Source: Leeuwenhoekiella polynyae (GTDB lineage: Bacteria > Bacteroidota > Bacteroidia > Flavobacteriales > Flavobacteriaceae). From it: 64,000 nt of DNA. Shown here one piece after another: positions 1 through 7,702 of the stretch. The stretch covers positions 1-64,000 of the forward strand of contig NZ_QOVK01000006.1 of NCBI RefSeq assembly GCF_004104075.1, given 5' to 3'. A program made the translations under genes and the position numbers. Position 1 is the first letter of the stretch. Each line of letters starts with the position of its first letter. Below the pieces are notes generated by a model. It was not told the origin of the DNA, did not search any database, and saw only the letters and a list, made by a program, of their open reading frames with translations.

Positions 1-392
1 ATACAGACCAGTTCCCCATAGATGTTTTTGAAGTTACACAAGCGATGCTTGTTATTTTAGAAAGTGGTGGTATTCAGGGTGGTGGTATTAACTTCGATGC
101 CAAAGTACGCAGAAACTCTATTGATCTGGAAGATAAATTCATCGCCCACATTGCGGGTATGGATACCTTTGCAAGAGGACTTATCGCAGCAGACCATATT
201 CTTACTAACACAAAATATAAAGCCCTACGTAAGAATAGATATGCGTCTTTTGATTCTGGTACGGGCTCTCAGTTTGAAAAAGGAGAATTGAGCTTAGAAC
301 AACTCAGTGAGCTGGGAAGAAAAATCGGAGAACCTAAAGCGATTAGTGGACAACAGGAACTTTATGAGCAAATTATAGCTAACGCATTTTAA
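1..392 (+). CDS. xylA: Xylose isomerase, C-terminal part (5' end outside window)
   Basis: The open frame runs in from the left edge (first full codon at base 3) and gives about 129 C-terminal residues. The stretch with GGINFDAKVRRNS, then HIAGMDTFARGL and RYASFDSG, is characteristic of the C-terminal third of xylose isomerase. The Asp of NFDAK is one of the metal ligands in this family. The enzyme converts D-xylose to D-xylulose in the cytosol, the entry step for xylose released by the downstream xylanolytic genes. An ATG at 45 is internal and not the start. A short hairpin lies about 190 bases past the stop. Identity is secure; the rest of the gene and any xylulokinase lie outside the window. 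Confidence 0.95.
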   Translation, partial: TDQFPIDVFEVTQAMLVILESGGIQGGGINFDAKVRRNSIDLEDKFIAHIAGMDTFARGLIAADHILTNTKYKALRKNRYASFDSGTGSQFEKGELSLEQLSELGRKIGEPKAISGQQELYEQIIANAF

Positions 393-577
393 AAGTAAAC
401 TACTTCGGGGCAAGCCTGTCTGCCGACAAAGGCAAGCCCGCAAAGCATTAAACTGAACAAAACATTTTTAGAACGAGACAAGTCTCGAAGCATTTAAATC
501 TCGATTATTGAGTAAAAGAAATTGAATTGTTTGTTAGTATTATTTGAAGTGTGTTTTTACTGGCAACATTTTTGGGG

Positions 578-600
578 AGCCTCCTTGCGAGGCTTTCCTA
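578..600 (+). terminator. Possible terminator downstream of xylA
   Basis: AGCCTC-CTTGC-GAGGCT forms a perfect 6-bp stem with a 5-base loop at 578-594. It is followed by TTCCTATAATAT, a poor U tract. It lies 186 bases after the xylA stop. The stem is convincing, but the weak U tract keeps confidence moderate. Confidence 0.4.
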
Positions 601-636
601 TAATATATTGATATTCTTTACAGCATATAAATGACT

Positions 637-652
637 ACTTAATCGATTGCGA
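637..652. promoter_or_regulatory. Operator-like 16-mer upstream of the GPH transporter
   Basis: ACTTAATCGATTGCGA matches the palindrome ACGCAATCGATTGCGT found before the GH67 gene at 13 of 16 positions, including the whole AATCGATTGCG core. It is about 340 bases before the transporter ATG. The site is inferred to be bound by the LacI-type protein encoded at 16167-17210. Confidence 0.4.
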
Positions 653-993
653 TACGTAGTAAGTTTTAGTTCTACAATACGTAGATTGTTCTTGAATATT
701 TAGGATGTGTTAGTAAAAAGGGCACAGTTTAGATAAACTGATTAAGAAGAAATAAGGGAAATTTTTTTTGAAAAAATAGCTAATAGTCAAAAAAACTATA
801 ATACTTATATGTTTTTGTATATCCTTGTATTACATTTAGTTATTAAAAGATAAATCAATATTAGATTTCAATTTTTATTAATAGTTGAATAGCCTGTTAT
901 AGTATTATCATCGTAATTATGAGTACTGAAATTATATGGGTAAATGATATTTATAAATGAATGTGTTTAACTAGTTAAAGTAGATGAAATAAT

Positions 994-2475
994 ATGAAAT
1001 CAACCCAAGATAATATTTCTGTAATAGAGAAAATAGGATATAGTTTAGGCGATCTGGCGGCTAATCTTATTTTTCAGACCTTAATGACCTTTCTGGCTTT
1101 CTTTTATACAGATGTTTACAAAATACCACCGGGTAAAGCGTCTTTTATCATTTTTACAGGAGGGATGATAGGTGCCTTTTTTAACCCGGTAATGGGTGTT
1201 ATTGCCGATCGTACTAAGACGCGATGGGGAAAATTTCGTCCCTGGATTTTATTTACTTCCATTCCTTTTGGTATTGTAGCAATCCTTGCTTTCAGCACGC
1301 CAGATTTTGATTTGACCGGTAAAGTGACCTATGCCTTGATTACCTATATTTTATTGGTGATCATTTATTCGGCTAATAACCTGCCTTATGCCTCACTTAG
1401 TGGCGTTATGACCGGAAATATGTCTGAGCGTAACAGTATTTCTTCGTATCGATTTGTAGCAGTGATGGTTGCTCAATTTGTCGTACAGGTGCTTTTATTA
1501 CCACTCGTTCTAATTCTTGGGGAAGGAGATAAGGTAGAGGGTTTTAAACAAACCATATGGTTGTTTGCGATTGTGGGGGTTGTCTTTTTTATCATTACCT
1601 TTTTAACTACCCGGGAACGCGTGTTACCGCAGGCAGAAGGAGTTTCTTCCGTTAAGCAAGACATTAAGGATCTTGTGAGAAATAAGCCCTGGCGTGCCGT
1701 TTTACTGATTACCATTTTTGTTTTTGTCACACTTTCCTTAAAGGGTGGGATGTATGTGTATTACTTTAATGATTTTGTAGATAATGCAAGTCTTAGCACA
1801 TTCTTAGAAAATATAGGCTTTAACGGGTTTATATTAAATCTAAATGAATGGCTTATAAATATGGGTTTCGTAGGCTTTACCTGGCCTGACGATCCTGCTA
1901 CTTCCGGGTTTAGCCTGTTTAATGCCGGAGGTATTATTATGATGATGGTAGGAATCGGGTTTTCAAAACCCCTTGCAGACAAATTTGGTAAGCGGGATAT
2001 ATTTGGACTTAGCCTGTTTTTATCCGCGGTGTGTCTCGTTCTCTTTTACTTTTATGACAATGATGCTATTGCATTAATATTTATAACACAATTGGTTCAC
2101 GGTCTGTTTTACGGTATATCTACCCCTTTGTTGTGGGCGATGATTGCCGATGTTGCAGATTACTCAGAGCTTATTAATTTCCGCAGGGCTACAGCGATTA
2201 TTTTTTCAGCAATGATCTTTGGTCTTAAAGCAGGCTTGAGTATTGGTGGTGCTTTAGTTGCAGGATTATTAGCCTGGTATGGGTATGATGAGCAGGCAGT
2301 ACTTCAGGATGCGTTAACCATTTCAGGTATTAAACTCTCGGTAAGTATTTATCCGGCACTTTTCTTCTTCGTAAGTGTTGCTTGCCTGATTTTCTATAAA
2401 ATTAACAAGGCTAAAGAACTTGAGATACAAGAAGAATTATCAAACAGACGCGAGCCTTCACCTAAAAGATTATAA
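994..2475 (+). CDS. GPH-family (MFS_2) sugar:cation symporter
   Basis: A 493-residue integral inner-membrane protein with about 12 hydrophobic segments. The N-terminal GYSLGDLAANLIFQ, the ADRTKTRWGKFRPW loop after TM2/3 and IADVADYSEL in the second half are hallmarks of the glycoside-pentoside-hexuronide:cation symporter family (MelB/XynB/UidB type). Members import xylosides, glucuronides or other glycosides with H+ or Na+. The gene sits between xylA and a GH10 xylanase, with a signal-less GH43 enzyme in the same run, so uptake of xylose or short xylo-oligosaccharides into the cytosol is the likely role. A hexuronide substrate is the main alternative, given the glucuronate genes nearby. The xylanase gene starts 15 bases after its stop. 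Confidence 0.9.
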   Translation: MKSTQDNISVIEKIGYSLGDLAANLIFQTLMTFLAFFYTDVYKIPPGKASFIIFTGGMIGAFFNPVMGVIADRTKTRWGKFRPWILFTSIPFGIVAILAFSTPDFDLTGKVTYALITYILLVIIYSANNLPYASLSGVMTGNMSERNSISSYRFVAVMVAQFVVQVLLLPLVLILGEGDKVEGFKQTIWLFAIVGVVFFIITFLTTRERVLPQAEGVSSVKQDIKDLVRNKPWRAVLLITIFVFVTLSLKGGMYVYYFNDFVDNASLSTFLENIGFNGFILNLNEWLINMGFVGFTWPDDPATSGFSLFNAGGIIMMMVGIGFSKPLADKFGKRDIFGLSLFLSAVCLVLFYFYDNDAIALIFITQLVHGLFYGISTPLLWAMIADVADYSELINFRRATAIIFSAMIFGLKAGLSIGGALVAGLLAWYGYDEQAVLQDALTISGIKLSVSIYPALFFFVSVACLIFYKINKAKELEIQEELSNRREPSPKRL

Positions 2476-2490
2476 ACTTAAACTACTTAA

Positions 2491-3630
2491 ATGAACAATT
2501 TATCGTCACTTATTCTACTGGCAGTATTGCTGGTAAGCTGCAAGCCTAATAAATTTTCAGATACTGCGCAGTTAGATGAAAAACCGTTAAAATTAAAAGA
2601 AGCTCTGGCAGATAAGTTTCTTATAGGTACTGCTTTAAACATAAGACAGATTAACGGTTACAACCCTGAAGAAATGGAGGTCGTACGAGAAAATTTCAAT
2701 TCTATTGTTGCTGAGAACTGTATGAAAAGTGAACGTCTGGTTCCTAATCAGGGGGAGTATGATTTCTCTGCTGCAGACAAGTTTGTAGCTTTTGGCGAAG
2801 AAAATAATATGGTCATTCACGGGCATACACTCATTTGGCATTCTCAAACTCCTAAATGGTTTTTTAAAGACAGTCTCGATCAGGAAATTACTCGTGAAGA
2901 ATTGATTTCCAGAATGAAAAATCACATCAATACGGTTGTATCTCGTTACAAAGGAAAAATAAAAACATGGGATGTCGTAAATGAGGCTGTTCTGGATGAT
3001 GGGACACTGAGAAAAAGTAAGTTTTACGATCTTCTTGGAGAAGATTTTATAAAAATGGCTTTTGAGTTTGCTCACGAAGCAGATCCTGATGCAGAATTAT
3101 ACTACAACGATTATTCAACCTCTTTACCTGAAAAAAGAGAAGGTATTGTGCGTATGGTAAAAAACCTACAGGAGCAGGGAGTACCCATCCATGGGGTAGG
3201 GATGCAAGGCCATGTAGGGATGGATTATCCGGAGCTTGAAGAGTTTGAAAAAACTATTGTTGCGTTTTCAGATTTAGGCCTTAAAGTTTCAGTAACTGAA
3301 TTTGACATTACCGTGCTTCCTTCTCCATGGGATAATCAGGGTGCCGAGGTTTCTGCAAATTTTGAATACAAAGAAGATATGAATCCGTATCCGGAAAAAT
3401 TACCGGACTCTGTAAGTACGGCTTTCAATAACAGGTGCTTCGATTTTTTCAAATTGTTTCTAAAACATGAAGATAAGATTGATAAAGTAACCCTATGGGG
3501 CGTTAACGATGGCAATTCATGGAGAAACAACTGGCCGATAGGGGGACGTACCGACTATCCGTTGCTTTTTGACCGGGATAACAAACCAAAAAGTGTTGTA
3601 GACTCAATCATTGCAATCGTAAAAAAATAA
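2491..3630 (+). CDS. GH10 endo-beta-1,4-xylanase, lipoprotein
   Basis: A 379-residue single-domain family 10 glycoside hydrolase. Residues 1-17 form a lipoprotein signal with lipobox LLVSC (Cys17). The TIM barrel fills the rest: HGHTLIWHSQTP at about 110-121, the acid/base Glu165 in WDVVNEA, and the nucleophile Glu270 in VTEFDI. It retains anomeric configuration and cuts internal beta-1,4-xylosyl bonds. No carbohydrate-binding module is present. The lipoprotein signal suggests attachment to the outer membrane, probably facing outward. It lies 15 bases after the transporter gene and 8 bases before a GH43 gene, so all are probably co-transcribed. A second GH10 lipoprotein is at 29355-30434. Confidence 0.96.
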   Translation: MNNLSSLILLAVLLVSCKPNKFSDTAQLDEKPLKLKEALADKFLIGTALNIRQINGYNPEEMEVVRENFNSIVAENCMKSERLVPNQGEYDFSAADKFVAFGEENNMVIHGHTLIWHSQTPKWFFKDSLDQEITREELISRMKNHINTVVSRYKGKIKTWDVVNEAVLDDGTLRKSKFYDLLGEDFIKMAFEFAHEADPDAELYYNDYSTSLPEKREGIVRMVKNLQEQGVPIHGVGMQGHVGMDYPELEEFEKTIVAFSDLGLKVSVTEFDITVLPSPWDNQGAEVSANFEYKEDMNPYPEKLPDSVSTAFNNRCFDFFKLFLKHEDKIDKVTLWGVNDGNSWRNNWPIGGRTDYPLLFDRDNKPKSVVDSIIAIVKK

Positions 3631-3638
3631 ATTCTATT

Positions 3639-5219
3639 TTGGGAATAATCAAGAATACATGTTGTTTTAAAAGTTCGCTTTTAGGTTTAACTATGTTTGT
3701 GCTTCAGGCAGCTGCACAAAATACGGCGTCAAACCCGTTGATCCATGCAGATGTACCCGATATGGCTATCATACGGGTTGACAGCACCTACTATATGAGT
3801 AGTACTACGATGCATATGAGCCCCGGAGTACCCATAATGAAATCAAAAGATCTCACGAACTGGGAACTTGTAGGCTATGCCTATGACAGACTCGTGGAAA
3901 ATGATGCAATGAATCTTGAAAACGGACAACAAACCTACGGGCGAGGTTCGTGGGCAAGTTCATTAAGGTTTCATAAGGGTACCTATTACTTATCAACTTT
4001 TTCAGCAACGTCTGGGAAAACGCATATTTATACAACCGGAGATATTGAGAACGGCCCCTGGGAAAAACACGAGTTTGCCCCTTCTTATCATGATCACACG
4101 CTCTTTTTTGAAGACGGAAAGATTTATATGATTTGGGGAGCGGGAGAGCTCAGTATCGTTGAGCTTAAGGATGACTTTAGCGGAGTGAAAGAAAATACGC
4201 GGCAGGTTTTAATTAAAAATGCTACTGAGCCTATAGGTGCCTCAATCATTTTACCCGCTGAAGGATCGCAACTCTTTAAACACAATGATAAGTATTACTT
4301 ATTCAACATCGCCTGGCCTCGTAATGGGATGCGTACAGTGATCATTCATCGGGCAGATCAAATAAAGGGTCCTTATGAAGGCAGAATTGCACTTCAGGAT
4401 AAAGGCGTCGCACAGGGCGGATTGATAGATACACCGGCTGGTGAATGGTTTTCGTATCTTTTTCAGGATAGTGGGGCAGTGGGGAGAATCCCTTATTTAG
4501 TTCCTGTAAAATGGGTAAATGACTGGCCGGTTCTGGGTGTTGACGGTAAAGTTCCGGAAACCCTCGACTTACCAGAAAATGGAAGTTTGATTCCGGGCAT
4601 TGTAAACTCAGACGATTTTGATCGGCAAGTGGGAGATCCTGCGCTTCCTTTGGTTTGGCAGTTTAACCACAACCCTGATAATTCGTTGTGGTCGGTTTCA
4701 GAACGTCCCGGCTATTTACGCCTAAAAACCGGAAGAATTGATACCCTGTTTCTACAGGCAAAAAATACGCTTACCCAACGCAGCATAGGTCCTGAATCTT
4801 CAGGCTCTATTAAAATGGATGTGACCAATATGAAGCCTGGTGATTTTGCCGGATTAGCGATCCTTCAGAAAAAATACGGACTGATCGGAGTAACCTGTGA
4901 AGGAGATCAAAAATCAATCTTTATGAGTAAAAACGACGAAGATGGGGGCTTACTTTCAAAAATTGAACTCAATCAGGATACCGTGTATTTTAAAATTGAA
5001 TGTGATTTTAAAAACCGAACAGATAATGCGTATTTCTACTACAGCCTAAATGGAGAAACCTGGGAGTCTCTAGGCGAAGTATTGCAGATGCAGTATACCC
5101 TCCCGCATTTTATGGGCTATCGCTTCGGTTTGTTTAATTATGCTACTGAGAATACAGGTGGTTCTGTCGATTTTGATTATTTCAGAATAACAGATACACT
5201 GTCTGCTAAAACCAATTAG
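3639..5219 (+). CDS. GH43 enzyme (beta-xylosidase/arabinofuranosidase) with C-terminal beta-sandwich
   Basis: A 526-residue secreted family 43 protein. The start chosen is a TTG at 3639: it gives a normal Sec signal (Lys5, hydrophobic core, AAAQ cleavage near residue 27), whereas the first in-frame ATG (residue 19) would leave almost no signal. The five-bladed propeller begins at about residue 33 with ADVPDM, whose Asp41 fits the general base. AEGSQLF at about 205 fits the catalytic acid. Residues from about 320 to the end resemble the concanavalin-like domain that follows GH43_11/12-type catalytic domains. Predicted to release xylose or arabinose from xylo-oligosaccharides in the periplasm. 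The exact specificity cannot be read from sequence. The next gene starts on the base after its stop. Confidence 0.88.
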   Translation: MGIIKNTCCFKSSLLGLTMFVLQAAAQNTASNPLIHADVPDMAIIRVDSTYYMSSTTMHMSPGVPIMKSKDLTNWELVGYAYDRLVENDAMNLENGQQTYGRGSWASSLRFHKGTYYLSTFSATSGKTHIYTTGDIENGPWEKHEFAPSYHDHTLFFEDGKIYMIWGAGELSIVELKDDFSGVKENTRQVLIKNATEPIGASIILPAEGSQLFKHNDKYYLFNIAWPRNGMRTVIIHRADQIKGPYEGRIALQDKGVAQGGLIDTPAGEWFSYLFQDSGAVGRIPYLVPVKWVNDWPVLGVDGKVPETLDLPENGSLIPGIVNSDDFDRQVGDPALPLVWQFNHNPDNSLWSVSERPGYLRLKTGRIDTLFLQAKNTLTQRSIGPESSGSIKMDVTNMKPGDFAGLAILQKKYGLIGVTCEGDQKSIFMSKNDEDGGLLSKIELNQDTVYFKIECDFKNRTDNAYFYYSLNGETWESLGEVLQMQYTLPHFMGYRFGLFNYATENTGGSVDFDYFRITDTLSAKTN

Positions 5220-6581
5220 ATGATGAAAAAAACATACGGTATACTTCCCAGATTATTCCAGAGAAAGCAATATAGCTTTATATTGATCGCCACGTTTATG
5301 CTTGGTGTTCAATTCATTTGGGCGCAAAACCCGTTAGTACGCGATCAATACACAGCAGATCCTACTGCTCGTGTATTTAATGATAAAATATATGTATACC
5401 CTTCTCACGACATTATGTGTACCGAAGAAAAAGGTCGTCCGGGGTGGTTTTGTATGGAAGATTACCATGTTTTTTCTTCAGAAAATCTCACAGAGTGGAA
5501 AGATCACGGGGAAATACTCAATCAAAAAGATGTGTTCTGGGCTGATGACGAAGGATATAGCATGTGGGCTCCCGATTGTGTCGAGAAAGACGGTAAATAC
5601 TATTTCTACTTCCCTACAAAACCAAAGGATACTGAAGGCTTTACCATAGGTGTTGCAGTAGGTGACAATCCCGAAGGTCCGTTTACTCCGCAGGAAAAGC
5701 CTATTGCTAATGTGAATGGGATAGATCCCAATGTGTTTATTGATAGCGATGGTCAGGCGTATCTATACTGGTCGGGACGCGATATTTGGGTCGCTAAGCT
5801 AAAGCCGAACATGCTTGAGCTCGCTTCAGAGCCTCAGATTATAGCCAATCTTCCCCAGGAAGGGCATAAAGAGGGGCCGTTTGTTTTTGAGCGCAACGGC
5901 ATCTATTACTTGACCTATCCACACGTAGAAAACAAAACAGAACGTCTAGAGTATGCGATGGGTGACAGCCCAATGGGACCTTTTAAGGTTACTGGGGTTA
6001 TTATGGACGAAAGTCCTACAGGTTGCTGGACCAACCATCATTCTATTTTAGACTATAAAGATCAGTGGTATTTGTTTTACCATCATAATGACCTGTCACC
6101 AGATTTTGATAAAAACCGTTCTATACGCGCAGACAGTCTCTCTTTTAATGCAGACGGAACGATTAAAAAAGTAATACCCACATTGCGTGGAATAGGAATT
6201 AATAAGGCTTCAGGAAAGCTTCAGATTGATCGGTATAGTGCTAAAAGTGCCAATGCAGTGTTGCATTTTAATAATTCGCAAAACACCTTTGAAGGTTGGA
6301 ATATTGCTTTAAACCAAAACGATTGGGTACAATATAATGCTGTAGATTTTGACAAGACGTATGCTAGTCTGGCGATGCGGGTGAATGCTACCGAAAAATC
6401 GCAACTGCAGATCGTAGATACGACCAAAAATACCATACTTGCGGAGATTGAAATCCCGGGAAACACGGGATGGCTTGAATATGAAGCAGCCCTACCTCAA
6501 ATAGAGCCTGCTGTTTACAATTTAAAAGTGGTGTTAAAAGCAGGTGAGGCAAGCATAGACTGGATACGCTTTAAGAGCTAA
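5220..6581 (+). CDS. GH43 enzyme with C-terminal CBM6, secreted
   Basis: 453 residues: signal peptide ending near WAQ (residue 36), GH43 propeller at about 38-320, and a CBM6-like beta-sandwich at about 345-453 (NQNDWVQYNAVDF and IDWIRF at its end). Catalytic residues visible are base Asp47 (TADPTA), pKa modulator Asp169 (NGIDPN) and acid Glu218 (HKEGPF). The enzyme inverts configuration and most likely removes arabinofuranose or xylose from xylan fragments, with the CBM6 holding the xylan chain. ATG follows directly on the previous TAG, which implies translational coupling. The following gene encodes a related GH43 that lacks both the signal and the CBM6. Confidence 0.92.
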   Translation: MMKKTYGILPRLFQRKQYSFILIATFMLGVQFIWAQNPLVRDQYTADPTARVFNDKIYVYPSHDIMCTEEKGRPGWFCMEDYHVFSSENLTEWKDHGEILNQKDVFWADDEGYSMWAPDCVEKDGKYYFYFPTKPKDTEGFTIGVAVGDNPEGPFTPQEKPIANVNGIDPNVFIDSDGQAYLYWSGRDIWVAKLKPNMLELASEPQIIANLPQEGHKEGPFVFERNGIYYLTYPHVENKTERLEYAMGDSPMGPFKVTGVIMDESPTGCWTNHHSILDYKDQWYLFYHHNDLSPDFDKNRSIRADSLSFNADGTIKKVIPTLRGIGINKASGKLQIDRYSAKSANAVLHFNNSQNTFEGWNIALNQNDWVQYNAVDFDKTYASLAMRVNATEKSQLQIVDTTKNTILAEIEIPGNTGWLEYEAALPQIEPAVYNLKVVLKAGEASIDWIRFKS

Positions 6582-6643
6582 AACGCTAGTGCAAGCCCAA
6601 CGAGAAGAATCATTAAAATAATAATAGTTATAAAAATTAGACA

Positions 6644-7609
6644 ATGAAAGAACCCAGATACCTAGTAGATCACGCGTATATGGCAGATCCTTCTGCTCAT
6701 GTATTCAATGGTAAAATTTATATTTATCCTTCTCACGACGTAGAATCTGGAATCCCCGAGAATGATAACGGAGATCATTTTGATATGCGTGATTACCATG
6801 TGTTCTCAATGGATGCAATAGACGGTGAGGTAACTGATCACGGCAAAGTACTGAGTGTAAAAGATATTCCGTGGGCAGGCAGACAGCTTTGGGACTGTGA
6901 TATCGCCTTTAAGGACGGTAAGTATTACCTGTATTTTCCACTAAAAGACCAGACAGATATTTTTAGAATAGGTGTTGCCATAGGAGATAAGCCTGAAGGT
7001 CCATTTAAGCCATTACAAGCGCCTATGAAAGGGAGTTTCTCTATTGACCCATGTTTATTTAAAGACGATGACGGTGCGCATTATATGTACTTTGGAGGCT
7101 TGTGGGGCGGTCAGTTGCAGCGCTACAGAGAGGGTAAAGCTATTGAGTGTGGTGCAGAACCGGCAGATAACGAGCCAGCTTTACCCGCAAGAATTGCAAA
7201 AATGAGTGATGATATGCTGGAATTCGCCGAAGCGTCTAAACCCATTGTTATCTTAGATGATGAGGGAAAGCCTTTAACAGCTGGAGATCATGACCGAAGA
7301 TTTTTTGAAGCTTCCTGGGTGCACAAATACAAAGGGACTTATTACTTTTCGTACAGCACCGGAAACACGCATAAGTTGTGTTATGCAACAGGAGATAATC
7401 CGTATGGACCGTTCACCTATCGCGGAGTAATCTTAACACCGGTTGTAGGCTGGACGACACATCATTCAATTATCAAATTTAACGACAAATGGTACCTGTT
7501 CTATCACGACAGTGTTCCTTCAGGAGGTAAGACCTGGTTAAGAAGCATGAAGGTGATTGAATTTGACTACAATCCTGACGGCAGCATCAATACCCTGCAG
7601 GGTTCTTAG
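6644..7609 (+). CDS. GH43 enzyme without signal peptide, probably cytosolic
   Basis: 321 residues, nearly just the catalytic propeller. The protein starts MKEPRYLVDHAYMADPS with no hydrophobic leader, so base Asp15 lies right at the N terminus. Asp135 (SIDPC) and Glu222 (FFEASW) fit the pKa modulator and acid. The large insertion with WGGQLQ and the overall look match the GH43_1 beta-xylosidase/arabinofuranosidase type. It is followed by a strong terminator at 7627-7651. Together with the GPH transporter and XylA it suggests a cytosolic route for imported xylobiose or arabinoxylobiose. No upstream in-frame start would add a signal peptide. Confidence 0.9.
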   Translation: MKEPRYLVDHAYMADPSAHVFNGKIYIYPSHDVESGIPENDNGDHFDMRDYHVFSMDAIDGEVTDHGKVLSVKDIPWAGRQLWDCDIAFKDGKYYLYFPLKDQTDIFRIGVAIGDKPEGPFKPLQAPMKGSFSIDPCLFKDDDGAHYMYFGGLWGGQLQRYREGKAIECGAEPADNEPALPARIAKMSDDMLEFAEASKPIVILDDEGKPLTAGDHDRRFFEASWVHKYKGTYYFSYSTGNTHKLCYATGDNPYGPFTYRGVILTPVVGWTTHHSIIKFNDKWYLFYHDSVPSGGKTWLRSMKVIEFDYNPDGSINTLQGS

Positions 7610-7626
7610 TCCCAAAATAATCATTT

Positions 7627-7651
7627 AAAAGAGGCTTATGCCTCTTTTTTT
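7627..7651 (+). terminator. Intrinsic terminator after the GH43 gene
   Basis: AAAAGAGGC-TTAT-GCCTCTTTT is a perfect 9-bp stem with a 4-base loop, followed by TTT. It lies 18 bases after the GH43 stop and ends the transporter-GH10-GH43 run. The CE15 gene starts 52 bases further on and so probably has its own promoter or depends on read-through. Confidence 0.85.
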
Positions 7652-7702
7652 GGTTTCAGACAGGTTTCTCGCTACTAATCCAATCCTTTAAACCGAATTC
7701 GT

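Larger units (their letters stand above)
393..993. other. 600-bp intergenic region with inverted repeats; no gene seen
   Basis: No credible coding sequence. It holds a copy-like block at about 400-445 with GGCAAGCC twice and an imperfect GCCTGTC/GACAAAGGC hairpin, a perfect CGAGAC-AA-GTCTCG inverted repeat at 474-487, a terminator-like hairpin at 578-594, and an operator-like 16-mer at 637-652. ATACGTAG occurs twice (652-659 and 677-684). The last 250 bases are very AT-rich and presumably carry the promoter of the transporter gene, but no clear -33/-7 pair could be fixed. Confidence 0.6.

Noticed and set aside
2635-3075. 146-residue open frame antisense to the first GH10 gene
   Set aside because: It lies wholly inside a gene with strong family motifs, has no recognisable domain and no start context; it mirrors the GH10 coding frame.
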